Positions 41,388-48,514 of a stretch of 64,000 bases of DNA are shown here, piece by piece. Under the pieces are notes generated by a model, which saw only the letters and a list, made by a program, of their open reading frames with translations, was not told the origin of the DNA and ran no database searches. Numbering within the stretch: the stretch's first letter is position 1; each line of letters begins with the position of its first letter. Source of the DNA: Rhodococcus sp040643435 (GTDB lineage Bacteria > Actinomycetota > Actinomycetes > Mycobacteriales > Mycobacteriaceae). The stretch is taken from contig NZ_JBEYUH010000001.1 of the NCBI RefSeq assembly GCF_040643435.1, positions 366,694 through 430,693 of the forward strand, read 5' to 3'. The position numbers were made by a program, and so were the translations under genes.

Positions 41388-42485
41388 ATGCCTGCCGACC
41401 ACGCTTCCCGCCGCCGCGCGCTGCGTGCGCTGCTCGCCGAACGCGAACTCGATGCGCTGCTGGTGACGGATCTGATCGCGATTCGCTATCTCACCGGTTT
41501 CACGGGTTCCAACGCCGCTCTGCTCGTGTCCGCGTCGGACGGCGAGGACGAGACCCGCACCGTGATCTGCACCGACGGCCGTTATGTCACACAGGTGGGG
41601 GAGCAGGTGCCCGACCTGCGGGCCGTGATCGCTCGCTCATCGGCCGCCCAGCTCCTCCTCGAGTTCGGAAACTCTTCCGCCCGTTGGGGATTCGAAAGTG
41701 ATGTCGTCACGGTCGACCAGCGGACAGGATGGGACGGCCTCGAGGCCTCCGTCCGCCTGGTGCCCGCTCCCGGACTGGTCGAACGACTGCGTGCCGTCAA
41801 GGACGAATACGAAATCGGGCTGTTGCGCGAGGCGTGCGGCGCGGCCGACCGTGCCCTGGCGGATCTGATCGAGGCGGGCGGATTGCGCCCGGGACGTACG
41901 GAGAAGGAGGTCGCTCGGGACCTCGAATGGCGGATGTTCGGTCACGGCGCCGACGGGATCTCCTTCGAGACGATCGTCGCTGCCGGTGCGAATTCGGCCG
42001 TGCCCCACCACCGGCCCACCTCGGCGGTCCTCGCGGACGGCGACTTCGTCAAACTCGACTTCGGCGCCCAGATCGGGGGCTACCACTCCGACATGACGCG
42101 CACCTACGTACTGGGCCGGGCCGCGGACTGGCAGCGCGACCTGTACGAGCTGGTTCTGCGGGCGCAGCAGGCCGGACGCGAGGCGCTCGCACCCGGTGTG
42201 GAGTGCTCCGCGGTGGACGCCGCCGCCCGCAGCGTGATCGCCGAGGCCGGCTACGCCGAGCTGTTCCTGCACGGGCTCGGGCACGGAGTCGGGCTCGAGA
42301 TCCATGAAGCGCCCGGAATCGGCGCGGCCGCGACCGGTACACTTGTCGCCGGTGCGGCGGTGACCGTCGAGCCGGGTGTGTACTTCTCGGGGCGCGGAGG
42401 CGTGCGGATCGAAGACACGCTCGTGGTGCGGGAGCATACTCCGGAGTTGCTCACGCTCACCGACAAGACATTGACCGTCGTTTGA
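41388..42485 (+). CDS. pepQ: Xaa-Pro dipeptidase (M24 family aminopeptidase)
   Basis: A 365-residue cytosolic metallopeptidase cleaving X-Pro dipeptides. A creatinase-like N-terminal domain (to about 130) precedes the pita-bread domain. The dimetal ligands are readable: Asp in KLDFGAQIGGYHSD (two Asp), His in HGLGHGVGLEIHEAP, Glu in the same segment and Glu in VEPGVYFSG. Equivalent to Rv2535c, also next to efp. ATG 41388 is chosen because a TAGGTT hexamer lies exactly 7 nt upstream; an in-frame start at 41379 is open but would place the hexamer inside the initiation region. efp follows after 34 bp. Confidence 0.93.
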   Translation: MPADHASRRRALRALLAERELDALLVTDLIAIRYLTGFTGSNAALLVSASDGEDETRTVICTDGRYVTQVGEQVPDLRAVIARSSAAQLLLEFGNSSARWGFESDVVTVDQRTGWDGLEASVRLVPAPGLVERLRAVKDEYEIGLLREACGAADRALADLIEAGGLRPGRTEKEVARDLEWRMFGHGADGISFETIVAAGANSAVPHHRPTSAVLADGDFVKLDFGAQIGGYHSDMTRTYVLGRAADWQRDLYELVLRAQQAGREALAPGVECSAVDAAARSVIAEAGYAELFLHGLGHGVGLEIHEAPGIGAAATGTLVAGAAVTVEPGVYFSGRGGVRIEDTLVVREHTPELLTLTDKTLTVV

Positions 42486-42519
42486 GGGCGGTTCCTCGAC
42501 CCTAGGAGACACGAACCAA

Positions 42520-43083
42520 GTGGCTGATACCAGTGACTTCAAGAACGGCCTCGTTCTGAAAATCGACGGACAGCTCTGGCAGATCATCGAGTTCCAGCAC
42601 GTCAAGCCGGGCAAGGGCCCTGCCTTCGTGCGCACGAAGCTCAAGAATGTGACGTCGGGCAAGACCGTCGACAAGACCTGGAATGCCGGTGTCAAGGTCG
42701 AAACCGCCACTGTCGATCGCCGCGACATGACCTACCTCTACAACGACGGCACCGACTACGTCTTCATGGACGGCGAGACCTACGACCAGATCTCCATCTC
42801 GCCCGAGTTGCTCGGTGACGGCGCGAAGTTCCTCCTCGAGAACATGCCCGTCCAGGTTGCGACGCACGAGGACGTCCCGCTGTTCGTAGAGCTCCCGGTC
42901 ACGGTCGAGCTGCTCGTCCAGCACACCGACCCCGGCCTGCAGGGCGACCGCTCCACCGGCGGCACCAAGCCCGCGACTCTCGAGACCGGCGCCGAGATCC
43001 AGGTCCCGCTGTTCATCAACACGGGCGACAAGCTCAAGGTCGATTCCCGCGACGGCAGCTACCTCGGGCGAGTGAATTCCTGA
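42520..43083 (+). CDS. efp: Translation elongation factor P
   Basis: Ribosome factor that relieves stalling at polyproline, 187 residues with three beta-barrel domains. The N-terminal loop KPGKG at residues 29-33 presents the conserved Lys 32 that is modified in some bacteria; no modification genes (epmA, yfiA-like) are in the window. The C-terminal signature IQVPLFINTGDKLKVDSRDGSYLGR is complete. GTG 42520 follows TAGGAGA. nusB begins on the base after its stop, so the two are co-transcribed, probably with pepQ. Confidence 0.97.
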   Translation: MADTSDFKNGLVLKIDGQLWQIIEFQHVKPGKGPAFVRTKLKNVTSGKTVDKTWNAGVKVETATVDRRDMTYLYNDGTDYVFMDGETYDQISISPELLGDGAKFLLENMPVQVATHEDVPLFVELPVTVELLVQHTDPGLQGDRSTGGTKPATLETGAEIQVPLFINTGDKLKVDSRDGSYLGRVNS

Positions 43084-43593
43084 GTGTCCGGTAACCAGAA
43101 GAAGCTCGGGGCCCGCCACAAGGCCCGCAAGCGCGCTGTGGATCTGCTCTTCGAGGCAGAGGCCCGCGACGTGCATCCGGTCGACCTGGCCGCGGACCGC
43201 GTCGAACTCGCGGTCGCCGACGATCAGATCGCTCCGGTCCCTGCATACACGCAGACGATCATCCGCGGCGTCGCCGAACATCTCGATGAGACCGACCGGG
43301 TGATCGCCGATCACCTGCACGAATGGACGCTCGACCGGCTTCCCGCCGTCGACCGCGCAATCCTGCGCATCGCCGTGTGGGAGCTCTTCCACGCGACCGA
43401 CGTGCCGCCCGTGGTGGCCGTCGACGAGGCGGTCGAGCTTGCCAAGCAGCTGTCCACCGACGACTCGCCGGCCTTCGTCAACGGCGTGCTGGGCCAGATC
43501 GTCGCGGTCGCCGACCAGGTGCGTGCGGCCGCTGCCGCCACCGTCGTCCGGCGGGCGCAGGAGTCGCCGGCGCAGGAGCCGGACGAGTCCTGA
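43084..43593 (+). CDS. nusB: Transcription antitermination factor NusB
   Basis: All-helical RNA-binding protein of rRNA antitermination, 169 residues. The Arg-rich start GARHKARKRAVDLLFEAEAR and the later core LPAVDRAILRIAVWELFHATDVPPVVAVDEAVELAKQL are typical. GTG 43084 follows the efp stop with no gap. The last 25 residues (Ala/Gln/Glu-rich) extend beyond the conserved fold. A 36-bp perfect palindrome ends the transcript. Confidence 0.95.
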   Translation: MSGNQKKLGARHKARKRAVDLLFEAEARDVHPVDLAADRVELAVADDQIAPVPAYTQTIIRGVAEHLDETDRVIADHLHEWTLDRLPAVDRAILRIAVWELFHATDVPPVVAVDEAVELAKQLSTDDSPAFVNGVLGQIVAVADQVRAAAAATVVRRAQESPAQEPDES

Positions 43594-43636
43594 GCGTGTG
43601 CTCCCGCCGGGAGCGATCGACGCAGTAGGCACCGTG

Positions 43637-43673
43637 AGTGGGCCCGGCAGGAGTGCTCCTGCCGGGCCCACTT
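43637..43673 (+). terminator. Terminator of the pepQ-efp-nusB transcript
   Basis: Perfect palindrome of 36 bp (17-bp arms 43637-43653 and 43656-43672 around TG), followed by TT. It lies 43 bp past nusB and separates that operon from pyrR. Confidence 0.85.
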
Positions 43674-43735
43674 CGGTCCCCGACGCTGTGTTGCGCTTCA
43701 CCCACCATCTGTGCCGAGGCGGACTTCGACGCTGA

Positions 43736-43741
43736 TAGGCT
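43736..43741 (+). promoter_or_regulatory. -10 element of the pyrimidine operon
   Basis: TAGGCT (TANNNT) lies 60 bp before pyrR ATG and just upstream of the PyrR-binding hairpin, giving a predicted leader of about 54 nt. The -35 region is not recognisable. Confidence 0.45.
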
Positions 43742-43763
43742 CGATATCCGTCAGGCATCCTTT

Positions 43764-43796
43764 AACGATCCGTCCAGTGAGGCGGAGAAGGAGGTC
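43764..43796 (+). promoter_or_regulatory. PyrR-binding RNA hairpin next to the pyrR ribosome binding site
   Basis: In the leader, CAGTGAGG (43775-43782) matches the PyrR loop consensus CNGNGAGG. It is held by a stem of UCCG/CGGA (43769-43772 with 43783-43786), a bulged U at 43773 and a CC/GG pair, closing an AGUGA loop. The Shine-Dalgarno AAGGAGG (43788-43794) begins 1 nt after the stem, so PyrR bound with UMP would block translation. PyrR-dependent translational repression is known in mycobacteria. Confidence 0.8.
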
Positions 43797-43801
43797 GCTG
43801 C

Positions 43802-44419
43802 ATGGCCGTGTCCGAGGACGGGTCCACAGCTTCTACCCCCACCGCGTCTTCCGGCACCGGCGTGCCGGCGCGCGAGCTGCTCTCCGCCGCCGACGTCCAT
43901 CGGACGATCGCCCGGATCGCGCACCAGATCATCGAGAAGACCGCGCTCGACACCCCCGACGACGCACCGCGTGTCGTGCTCCTGGGTATTCCCACCCGCG
44001 GGATCACGCTCGCCCAGCGTCTCGCCGACCGCATCGAGGAATTCTCCGGCGTTCGTGTACCTGTCGGGTCGCTCGACATCACGCTGTATCGCGACGATCT
44101 CCGTTCGAAGCCGCACCGGCCCCTCGAGCGCACCTCGGTGCCCGAGGGTGGGGTGGACAACACCCTCGTCGTCCTCGTCGACGACGTTCTGTTCTCCGGG
44201 CGCTCCGTCCGCGCTGCCCTCGACGCGCTGCGCGATCTCGGTCGCCCCCGAGCCGTCCAGCTCGCCGTTCTCGTCGACCGCGGCCACCGCGAGCTTCCGT
44301 TGCGTGCCGATTATGTCGGCAAGAACGTACCGACTGCGCGCAGCGAGGACGTCCGCGTACTGCTGACCGAACACGACGGGCGCGACGCCGTGGAGATCTC
44401 CGGAGGCAAAGCCCAGTGA
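43802..44419 (+). CDS. pyrR: Bifunctional pyr operon regulator / uracil phosphoribosyltransferase PyrR
   Basis: A 205-residue PRTase-fold protein that senses UMP and binds pyr mRNA, with some uracil phosphoribosyltransferase activity. The PRPP loop VVLVDDVLFSGRSVRAALDAL is near residues 121-141; the basic concave face includes TRGITLAQRLA and TLYRDDLRSKPHRPLERTSVP. A 25-residue Ser/Thr/Ala-rich N-terminal extension precedes the fold. It heads the complete pyrimidine operon and its own leader carries the target hairpin. ATG 43802 lies 7 nt after AAGGAGG. Confidence 0.96.
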   Translation: MAVSEDGSTASTPTASSGTGVPARELLSAADVHRTIARIAHQIIEKTALDTPDDAPRVVLLGIPTRGITLAQRLADRIEEFSGVRVPVGSLDITLYRDDLRSKPHRPLERTSVPEGGVDNTLVVLVDDVLFSGRSVRAALDALRDLGRPRAVQLAVLVDRGHRELPLRADYVGKNVPTARSEDVRVLLTEHDGRDAVEISGGKAQ

Positions 44420-45357
44420 AACACCTGCTCACCATCGCGGATCTGACCAGGGACACCGCGACGGAGCTTCTCGACGAAGCCGAACGGTTCGAGCAGGCGC
44501 TGCTCGGACGTGAGGTACGCAAACTGCCCACCTTGCGCGGCCGCACCATCATGACCGTCTTCTACGAGAACTCCACTCGCACCCGGGTGTCGTTCGAAGT
44601 CGCAGGTAAGTGGATGAGCGCGGACGTCATCAACGTCTCGGCGTCGAGTTCGTCGGTCAAGAAGGGCGAGTCGTTGCGCGATACCGCTCTCACCCTGCAC
44701 GCGGCAGGCGCGGATGCCCTCGTGGTCCGCCATTCCGCTTCCGGTGCGGCCCACCGGATCGCGCAGTGGACGAACGAGTCCGGCTCCGGCCCGGCCGTCG
44801 TCAACGCCGGCGACGGCACTCACGAACACCCCACTCAGGCGCTGCTCGACGCACTCACCCTGCGCCAGCGCCTCGGGTCGATCGAAGGCCGACGCATCGG
44901 CATCGTCGGCGACGTACTGCACAGCCGGGTGGCCCGGTCGAACGCTCTGCTCCTGAGCATGCTCGGCGCCGAGGTCGTCCTCGTCGCTCCGCGCACGCTG
45001 CTTCCGGTGGGTATCGAGACCTGGCCCGTGACGGTCGCCGATTCGCTCGATGCCGAACTCCCCACCCTCGACGCGGTGATGATGCTGCGTGTGCAGGCGG
45101 AGAGGATGAACGGTGGGTTCTTCCCGTCCGCCCGTGAGTACTCGATCCGCTACGGGCTCAACGCCAAGCGCGCGGCCATGCTGCCGGAGCACGCCGTGAT
45201 CCTGCATCCCGGTCCGATGCTCCGGGGCATGGAGATCGGATTCCCGGTCGCGGACGCCCCGCAGAGCGCGGTGCTGCAGCAGGTGAGCAACGGGGTCCAC
45301 GTGCGGATGGCAGTGCTCTTCCGCCTGCTCGTCGGCACGGAAGGGAACCTGTCGTGA
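44416..45357 (+). CDS. pyrB: Aspartate carbamoyltransferase catalytic subunit
   Basis: Condenses carbamoyl phosphate with aspartate, the committed step of pyrimidine synthesis, 313 residues. The carbamoyl-phosphate site FYENSTRTRVSFE lies near 48-60, SSSVKKGESLRDTALTL near 76, the HPTQALLD motif near 137, and MMLRVQAERM plus HPGPMLRGMEI near the end. GTG 44416 overlaps the pyrR stop (GTGA). No regulatory subunit (pyrI) is present; as usual in actinobacteria it is coupled to pyrC. Confidence 0.97.
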   Translation: MKHLLTIADLTRDTATELLDEAERFEQALLGREVRKLPTLRGRTIMTVFYENSTRTRVSFEVAGKWMSADVINVSASSSSVKKGESLRDTALTLHAAGADALVVRHSASGAAHRIAQWTNESGSGPAVVNAGDGTHEHPTQALLDALTLRQRLGSIEGRRIGIVGDVLHSRVARSNALLLSMLGAEVVLVAPRTLLPVGIETWPVTVADSLDAELPTLDAVMMLRVQAERMNGGFFPSAREYSIRYGLNAKRAAMLPEHAVILHPGPMLRGMEIGFPVADAPQSAVLQQVSNGVHVRMAVLFRLLVGTEGNLS

Positions 45358-45401
45358 CACACACTTCCCATGCGCGACACACAGAAACAGGAGAGACACA
45401 G

Positions 45402-46715
45402 GTGACGCCGCAGGTGCTCATCCGCAACGTCCGCCTCTACGGCGAGGGCGATCCGGTCGACGTGCTGCTCGGCGACGAGCAGATCCTCGCGATCGGAACC
45501 GACCTCGCGACCGAGGCCGACGCGGAGATCGTCGACGGCGCGGGACAGATCATGCTCCCGGGGTTCGTCGACCTGCACACCCACCTGCGCGAACCCGGCC
45601 GCGAGGACACCGAGACCGTCGATTCGGGTTCGGCCGCCGCTGCGCGTGGCGGTTACACCGCAGTCTTCGCGATGGCCAATACCGATCCTGTCGCCGATTC
45701 GGTGGTGGTCACCGACCACGTGTGGCGCCGCGGCCGTGAGGTCGGACTCGTCGACGTGCATCCGGTCGGCGCCGTCACCGTGGGTCTCGGCGGCGAGCAA
45801 CTCGCCGAGATGGGCACGATGGCCGCGGGAGTCGGCCGGGTGAGGATGTTCTCCGACGACGGCAAGTGCGTCTACGACCCGCTCCTGATGCGTCGCGCGC
45901 TCGAGTACTCCGCTTCGCTCGGTGTGCTCATCGCCCAGCACGCCGAAGAGCCCCGTCTCACCGTCGGCGCTGTGGCCCACGAGGGCCCCACGGCGGCGCG
46001 CCTCGGACTGGCCGGCTGGCCACGTGCCGCCGAGGAATCCATCGTGGCCCGCGATGCGCTGCTCGCCCGCGACGCCGGAGCACGTGTGCACATCTGCCAC
46101 GCCTCGACCGCCGGCACGGTCGAACTCGTGCGGTGGGCGCGCTCGCAAGGGATTGCGATCAGCGCCGAGGTCACCCCCCACCACCTGCTCCTCGACGACT
46201 CGAGGCTCGAGACGTACGACGGCATCAACCGGGTCAACCCGCCCCTGCGGGAGAAATCCGACGTCGAAGCGTTGCGACGCGGACTGGCCGACGGGACCAT
46301 CGACTGCGTGGCCACCGACCACGCCCCGCACGCCGAACAGGACAAGTGCTGCGAGTTCTCGCAGGCGCGCCCTGGGATGCTGGGACTGGAAACGGCGTTG
46401 TCCGTCGTGGTCGAGACGATGGTCCGGCCGGGTTTGCTGGACTGGCGCGGAGTCGCGAAGGTCATGAGCGAGCGTCCCGCCGAGATCGTGGGTCTCGACG
46501 ACCAGGGTCGCCCGCTCGAGGTGGGCGAGCCGGCGAACCTCGTACTCGTCGACCCGGACGCCGAGTGGACGGTGCGCGGCCCCGAGCTTGCGAGCATTTC
46601 CCACAACACCCCCTACGAAGACATGACCCTGCCGGGCCGGGTCACCACCACTGTGCTGCGCGGGCGGATCACCGCCCGCGACGGTGAGGTGTTCCCGCGC
46701 TCGAGCGAAAGTTAG
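45402..46715 (+). CDS. pyrC: Dihydroorotase
   Basis: Zinc amidohydrolase closing carbamoyl-aspartate to dihydroorotate, 437 residues, class I type. The metal ligands HTHLREPG are near residue 61, the usual carboxylated Lys position is occupied by Asp in FSDDGKCV, HAEEP and HICHAST give further His ligands, and CVATDHAPH near 305 the catalytic Asp. The frame is open from GTG 45354 (overlapping the pyrB stop), but GTG 45402 has GGAGAG 6 nt upstream and starts TPQVLIRNVRLYG as relatives do. It lies 8 bp before the PH-like membrane gene. Confidence 0.95.
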   Translation: MTPQVLIRNVRLYGEGDPVDVLLGDEQILAIGTDLATEADAEIVDGAGQIMLPGFVDLHTHLREPGREDTETVDSGSAAAARGGYTAVFAMANTDPVADSVVVTDHVWRRGREVGLVDVHPVGAVTVGLGGEQLAEMGTMAAGVGRVRMFSDDGKCVYDPLLMRRALEYSASLGVLIAQHAEEPRLTVGAVAHEGPTAARLGLAGWPRAAEESIVARDALLARDAGARVHICHASTAGTVELVRWARSQGIAISAEVTPHHLLLDDSRLETYDGINRVNPPLREKSDVEALRRGLADGTIDCVATDHAPHAEQDKCCEFSQARPGMLGLETALSVVVETMVRPGLLDWRGVAKVMSERPAEIVGLDDQGRPLEVGEPANLVLVDPDAEWTVRGPELASISHNTPYEDMTLPGRVTTTVLRGRITARDGEVFPRSSES

Positions 46716-46723
46716 GAACCGGT

Positions 46724-47215
46724 ATGGATCGCTTTGTTCTCACCGTCGGCTTCCTCGCGTTGTGGATCGTGCTCGTTCTGCTGATGTGGAAGGGCTGGAA
46801 GGGCCGCGCCCGACGCCAGCAGGATGTCGTCGGTGAACTGCCGACCGTGCCGGCGGAGCTGGGGGAGCGGCTCGTCGAACCGAGTACGGGCCTGTATGTG
46901 GGCAGCACACTCGCGCCCAGCTGGCAGGACCGCATCGCGGTCGGGGACCTCGGCTACCGCGCGAACGCGGAACTCAGCCGTTACCGGACCGGTGCGTTGC
47001 TCGAACGCGACGGCGCCTCCCCGATCTGGATCCCGCAGGACTCGATCCGTGCGATCCGCACCGAGCGCGGTCTGGCGGGCAAGGTCATGTCCAAGGACGG
47101 GGTGCTGGTCATCCGCTGGCAGGCTCCTTCGGGTGCGGAGATCGACACGGGTTTCCGCGGTGACGACAAGTCGATCTACCCGCTCTGGACGAGCGAGGCC
47201 GACGAAAATTCTTGA
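46724..47215 (+). CDS. Membrane-anchored PH-like protein of the pyr operon (Rv1382-like)
   Basis: A 163-residue protein with one N-terminal transmembrane helix (about 5-22, VLTVGFLALWIVLVLLMW), a basic turn (KGWKGRARRQQ) and a beta-rich cytoplasmic domain resembling PH folds (TGLYVGSTLAPSWQDRIA, GVLVIRWQAPSGAEIDTGF). It sits between pyrC and carA in mycobacteria too (Rv1382), yet no role in pyrimidine synthesis is known. Immediately after its TGA the same frame continues open for 38 codons of Asp/His-rich sequence into carA, so the stop may be a recent truncation or a real end. Start ATG 46724 follows a GGAACCGGT context. Confidence 0.8.
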   Translation: MDRFVLTVGFLALWIVLVLLMWKGWKGRARRQQDVVGELPTVPAELGERLVEPSTGLYVGSTLAPSWQDRIAVGDLGYRANAELSRYRTGALLERDGASPIWIPQDSIRAIRTERGLAGKVMSKDGVLVIRWQAPSGAEIDTGFRGDDKSIYPLWTSEADENS

Positions 47216-47329
47216 GACGGTGACGATCACAACGACGATGACGATCACGAACATTACGACGATCACGACACGCGAGATCTCAGCCCGTGCGGCCGGCTCT
47301 GGTGCGGTCGAAGAGAACGGAGACAACGC

Positions 47330-48514
47330 ATGAGCGGCAGAACATTCGGTGGCGGTACGGCTGTGCTGGTCCTCGAGGACGGACGAGTCTTCCGCGGCAT
47401 CCCTTTCGGTGCGGTCGGCCAGACCCTCGGTGAGGCCGTGTTCAGCACGGGCATGACCGGTTACCAGGAGACGCTCACCGACCCCAGCTACCACCGGCAG
47501 ATCGTGGTGGCCACGGCACCGCAGATCGGCAACACCGGCTGGAACCACGAGGACAACGAGTCCGTCGGCCCCACCGGCGAGACCGCCGAGTCGAAGATCT
47601 GGGTGGCCGGTTTCATCGTGCGCGACCCCTCGCGTCGCGTGTCGAGCTGGCGCGCGACCGGGTCGTTGCAGGACGAACTCGAGCGGCAGAACGTCGTCGG
47701 CCTCGCCGGCATCGACACCCGCGCCCTCGTGCGGCATCTGCGCACCCGCGGCTCGATGCGCGCCGGCATCTTCTCGGGCGACGCCCTCGCCTGGAAGGGC
47801 GACGACCTCGACATCGACGTCCTGCTCGATCGCGTGAAGAGCCAGCCGTCGATGCTCGGCGCCGACCTGGCCGGTGAGGTGAGCACCACCTCCGGTTACG
47901 TCGTCGAACCGACCGGCGGCGAGGCGCGCTTCACCGTCGCGGCCATCGACCTCGGCATCAAGACCAACACCCCGCGCATGTTCGCCCAACGGGGTATCCG
48001 CGTGCACGTGCTCCCGTCCACCGCGACGCTCCACGACATCCTCGACCTGAAGGCCGACGGAGTGTTCCTGTCCAACGGCCCGGGCGACCCGGCGACCGCC
48101 GACGGTGCAGTGCACCTGACCAAGGAAGTGCTCGGCCAGGGCCTGCCCCTGTTCGGTATCTGCTTCGGCAATCAGATCCTCGGTCGCGCGCTCGGCCTGA
48201 ACACCTACAAGATGAAGTTCGGCCACCGCGGCATCAACATCCCGGTCGTCGACCACGAGACCGGCCGGATCGCCATCACCGCCCAGAACCACGGCTTCGC
48301 GCTCGAAGGTGAGGCGGGCCAGGAGTTCGACACTCCGTTCGGCCGCGCGGTCGTCAGCCACACCTGCGCCAACGACGGTGCCGTCGAGGGCGTCAAGCTC
48401 GCGGACGGCTCCGCCTTCTCCGTGCAGTACCACCCGGAAGCGGCGGCCGGACCCCATGACGCCGCCTACCTGTTCGATCGTTTCACCCGCATGCTCGAGG
48501 GAGAGAAGAACTGA
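47330..48514 (+). CDS. carA: Carbamoyl-phosphate synthase small (glutaminase) subunit
   Basis: Class I glutamine amidotransferase that feeds ammonia to CarB, 394 residues. The N-terminal domain shows the family's GAVGQTLGEAVFSTGMTGYQE; the glutaminase domain has the nucleophile Cys in LFGICFGNQILGRALG near residue 280, VISHTC-like VVSHTCANDGAVEG, and His/Glu in FSVQYHPEAAAGPHD near 365. ATG 47330 has only GAACGGAGA as a ribosome site. Its stop overlaps the carB ATG by one base (TGATG). Confidence 0.97.
   Translation: MSGRTFGGGTAVLVLEDGRVFRGIPFGAVGQTLGEAVFSTGMTGYQETLTDPSYHRQIVVATAPQIGNTGWNHEDNESVGPTGETAESKIWVAGFIVRDPSRRVSSWRATGSLQDELERQNVVGLAGIDTRALVRHLRTRGSMRAGIFSGDALAWKGDDLDIDVLLDRVKSQPSMLGADLAGEVSTTSGYVVEPTGGEARFTVAAIDLGIKTNTPRMFAQRGIRVHVLPSTATLHDILDLKADGVFLSNGPGDPATADGAVHLTKEVLGQGLPLFGICFGNQILGRALGLNTYKMKFGHRGINIPVVDHETGRIAITAQNHGFALEGEAGQEFDTPFGRAVVSHTCANDGAVEGVKLADGSAFSVQYHPEAAAGPHDAAYLFDRFTRMLEGEKN

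Noticed and set aside
43637..43672. 36-bp palindrome as a mobile-element end or attachment site
   Set aside because: It lies 43 bp after nusB, has no duplicate in the window and fits a terminator.
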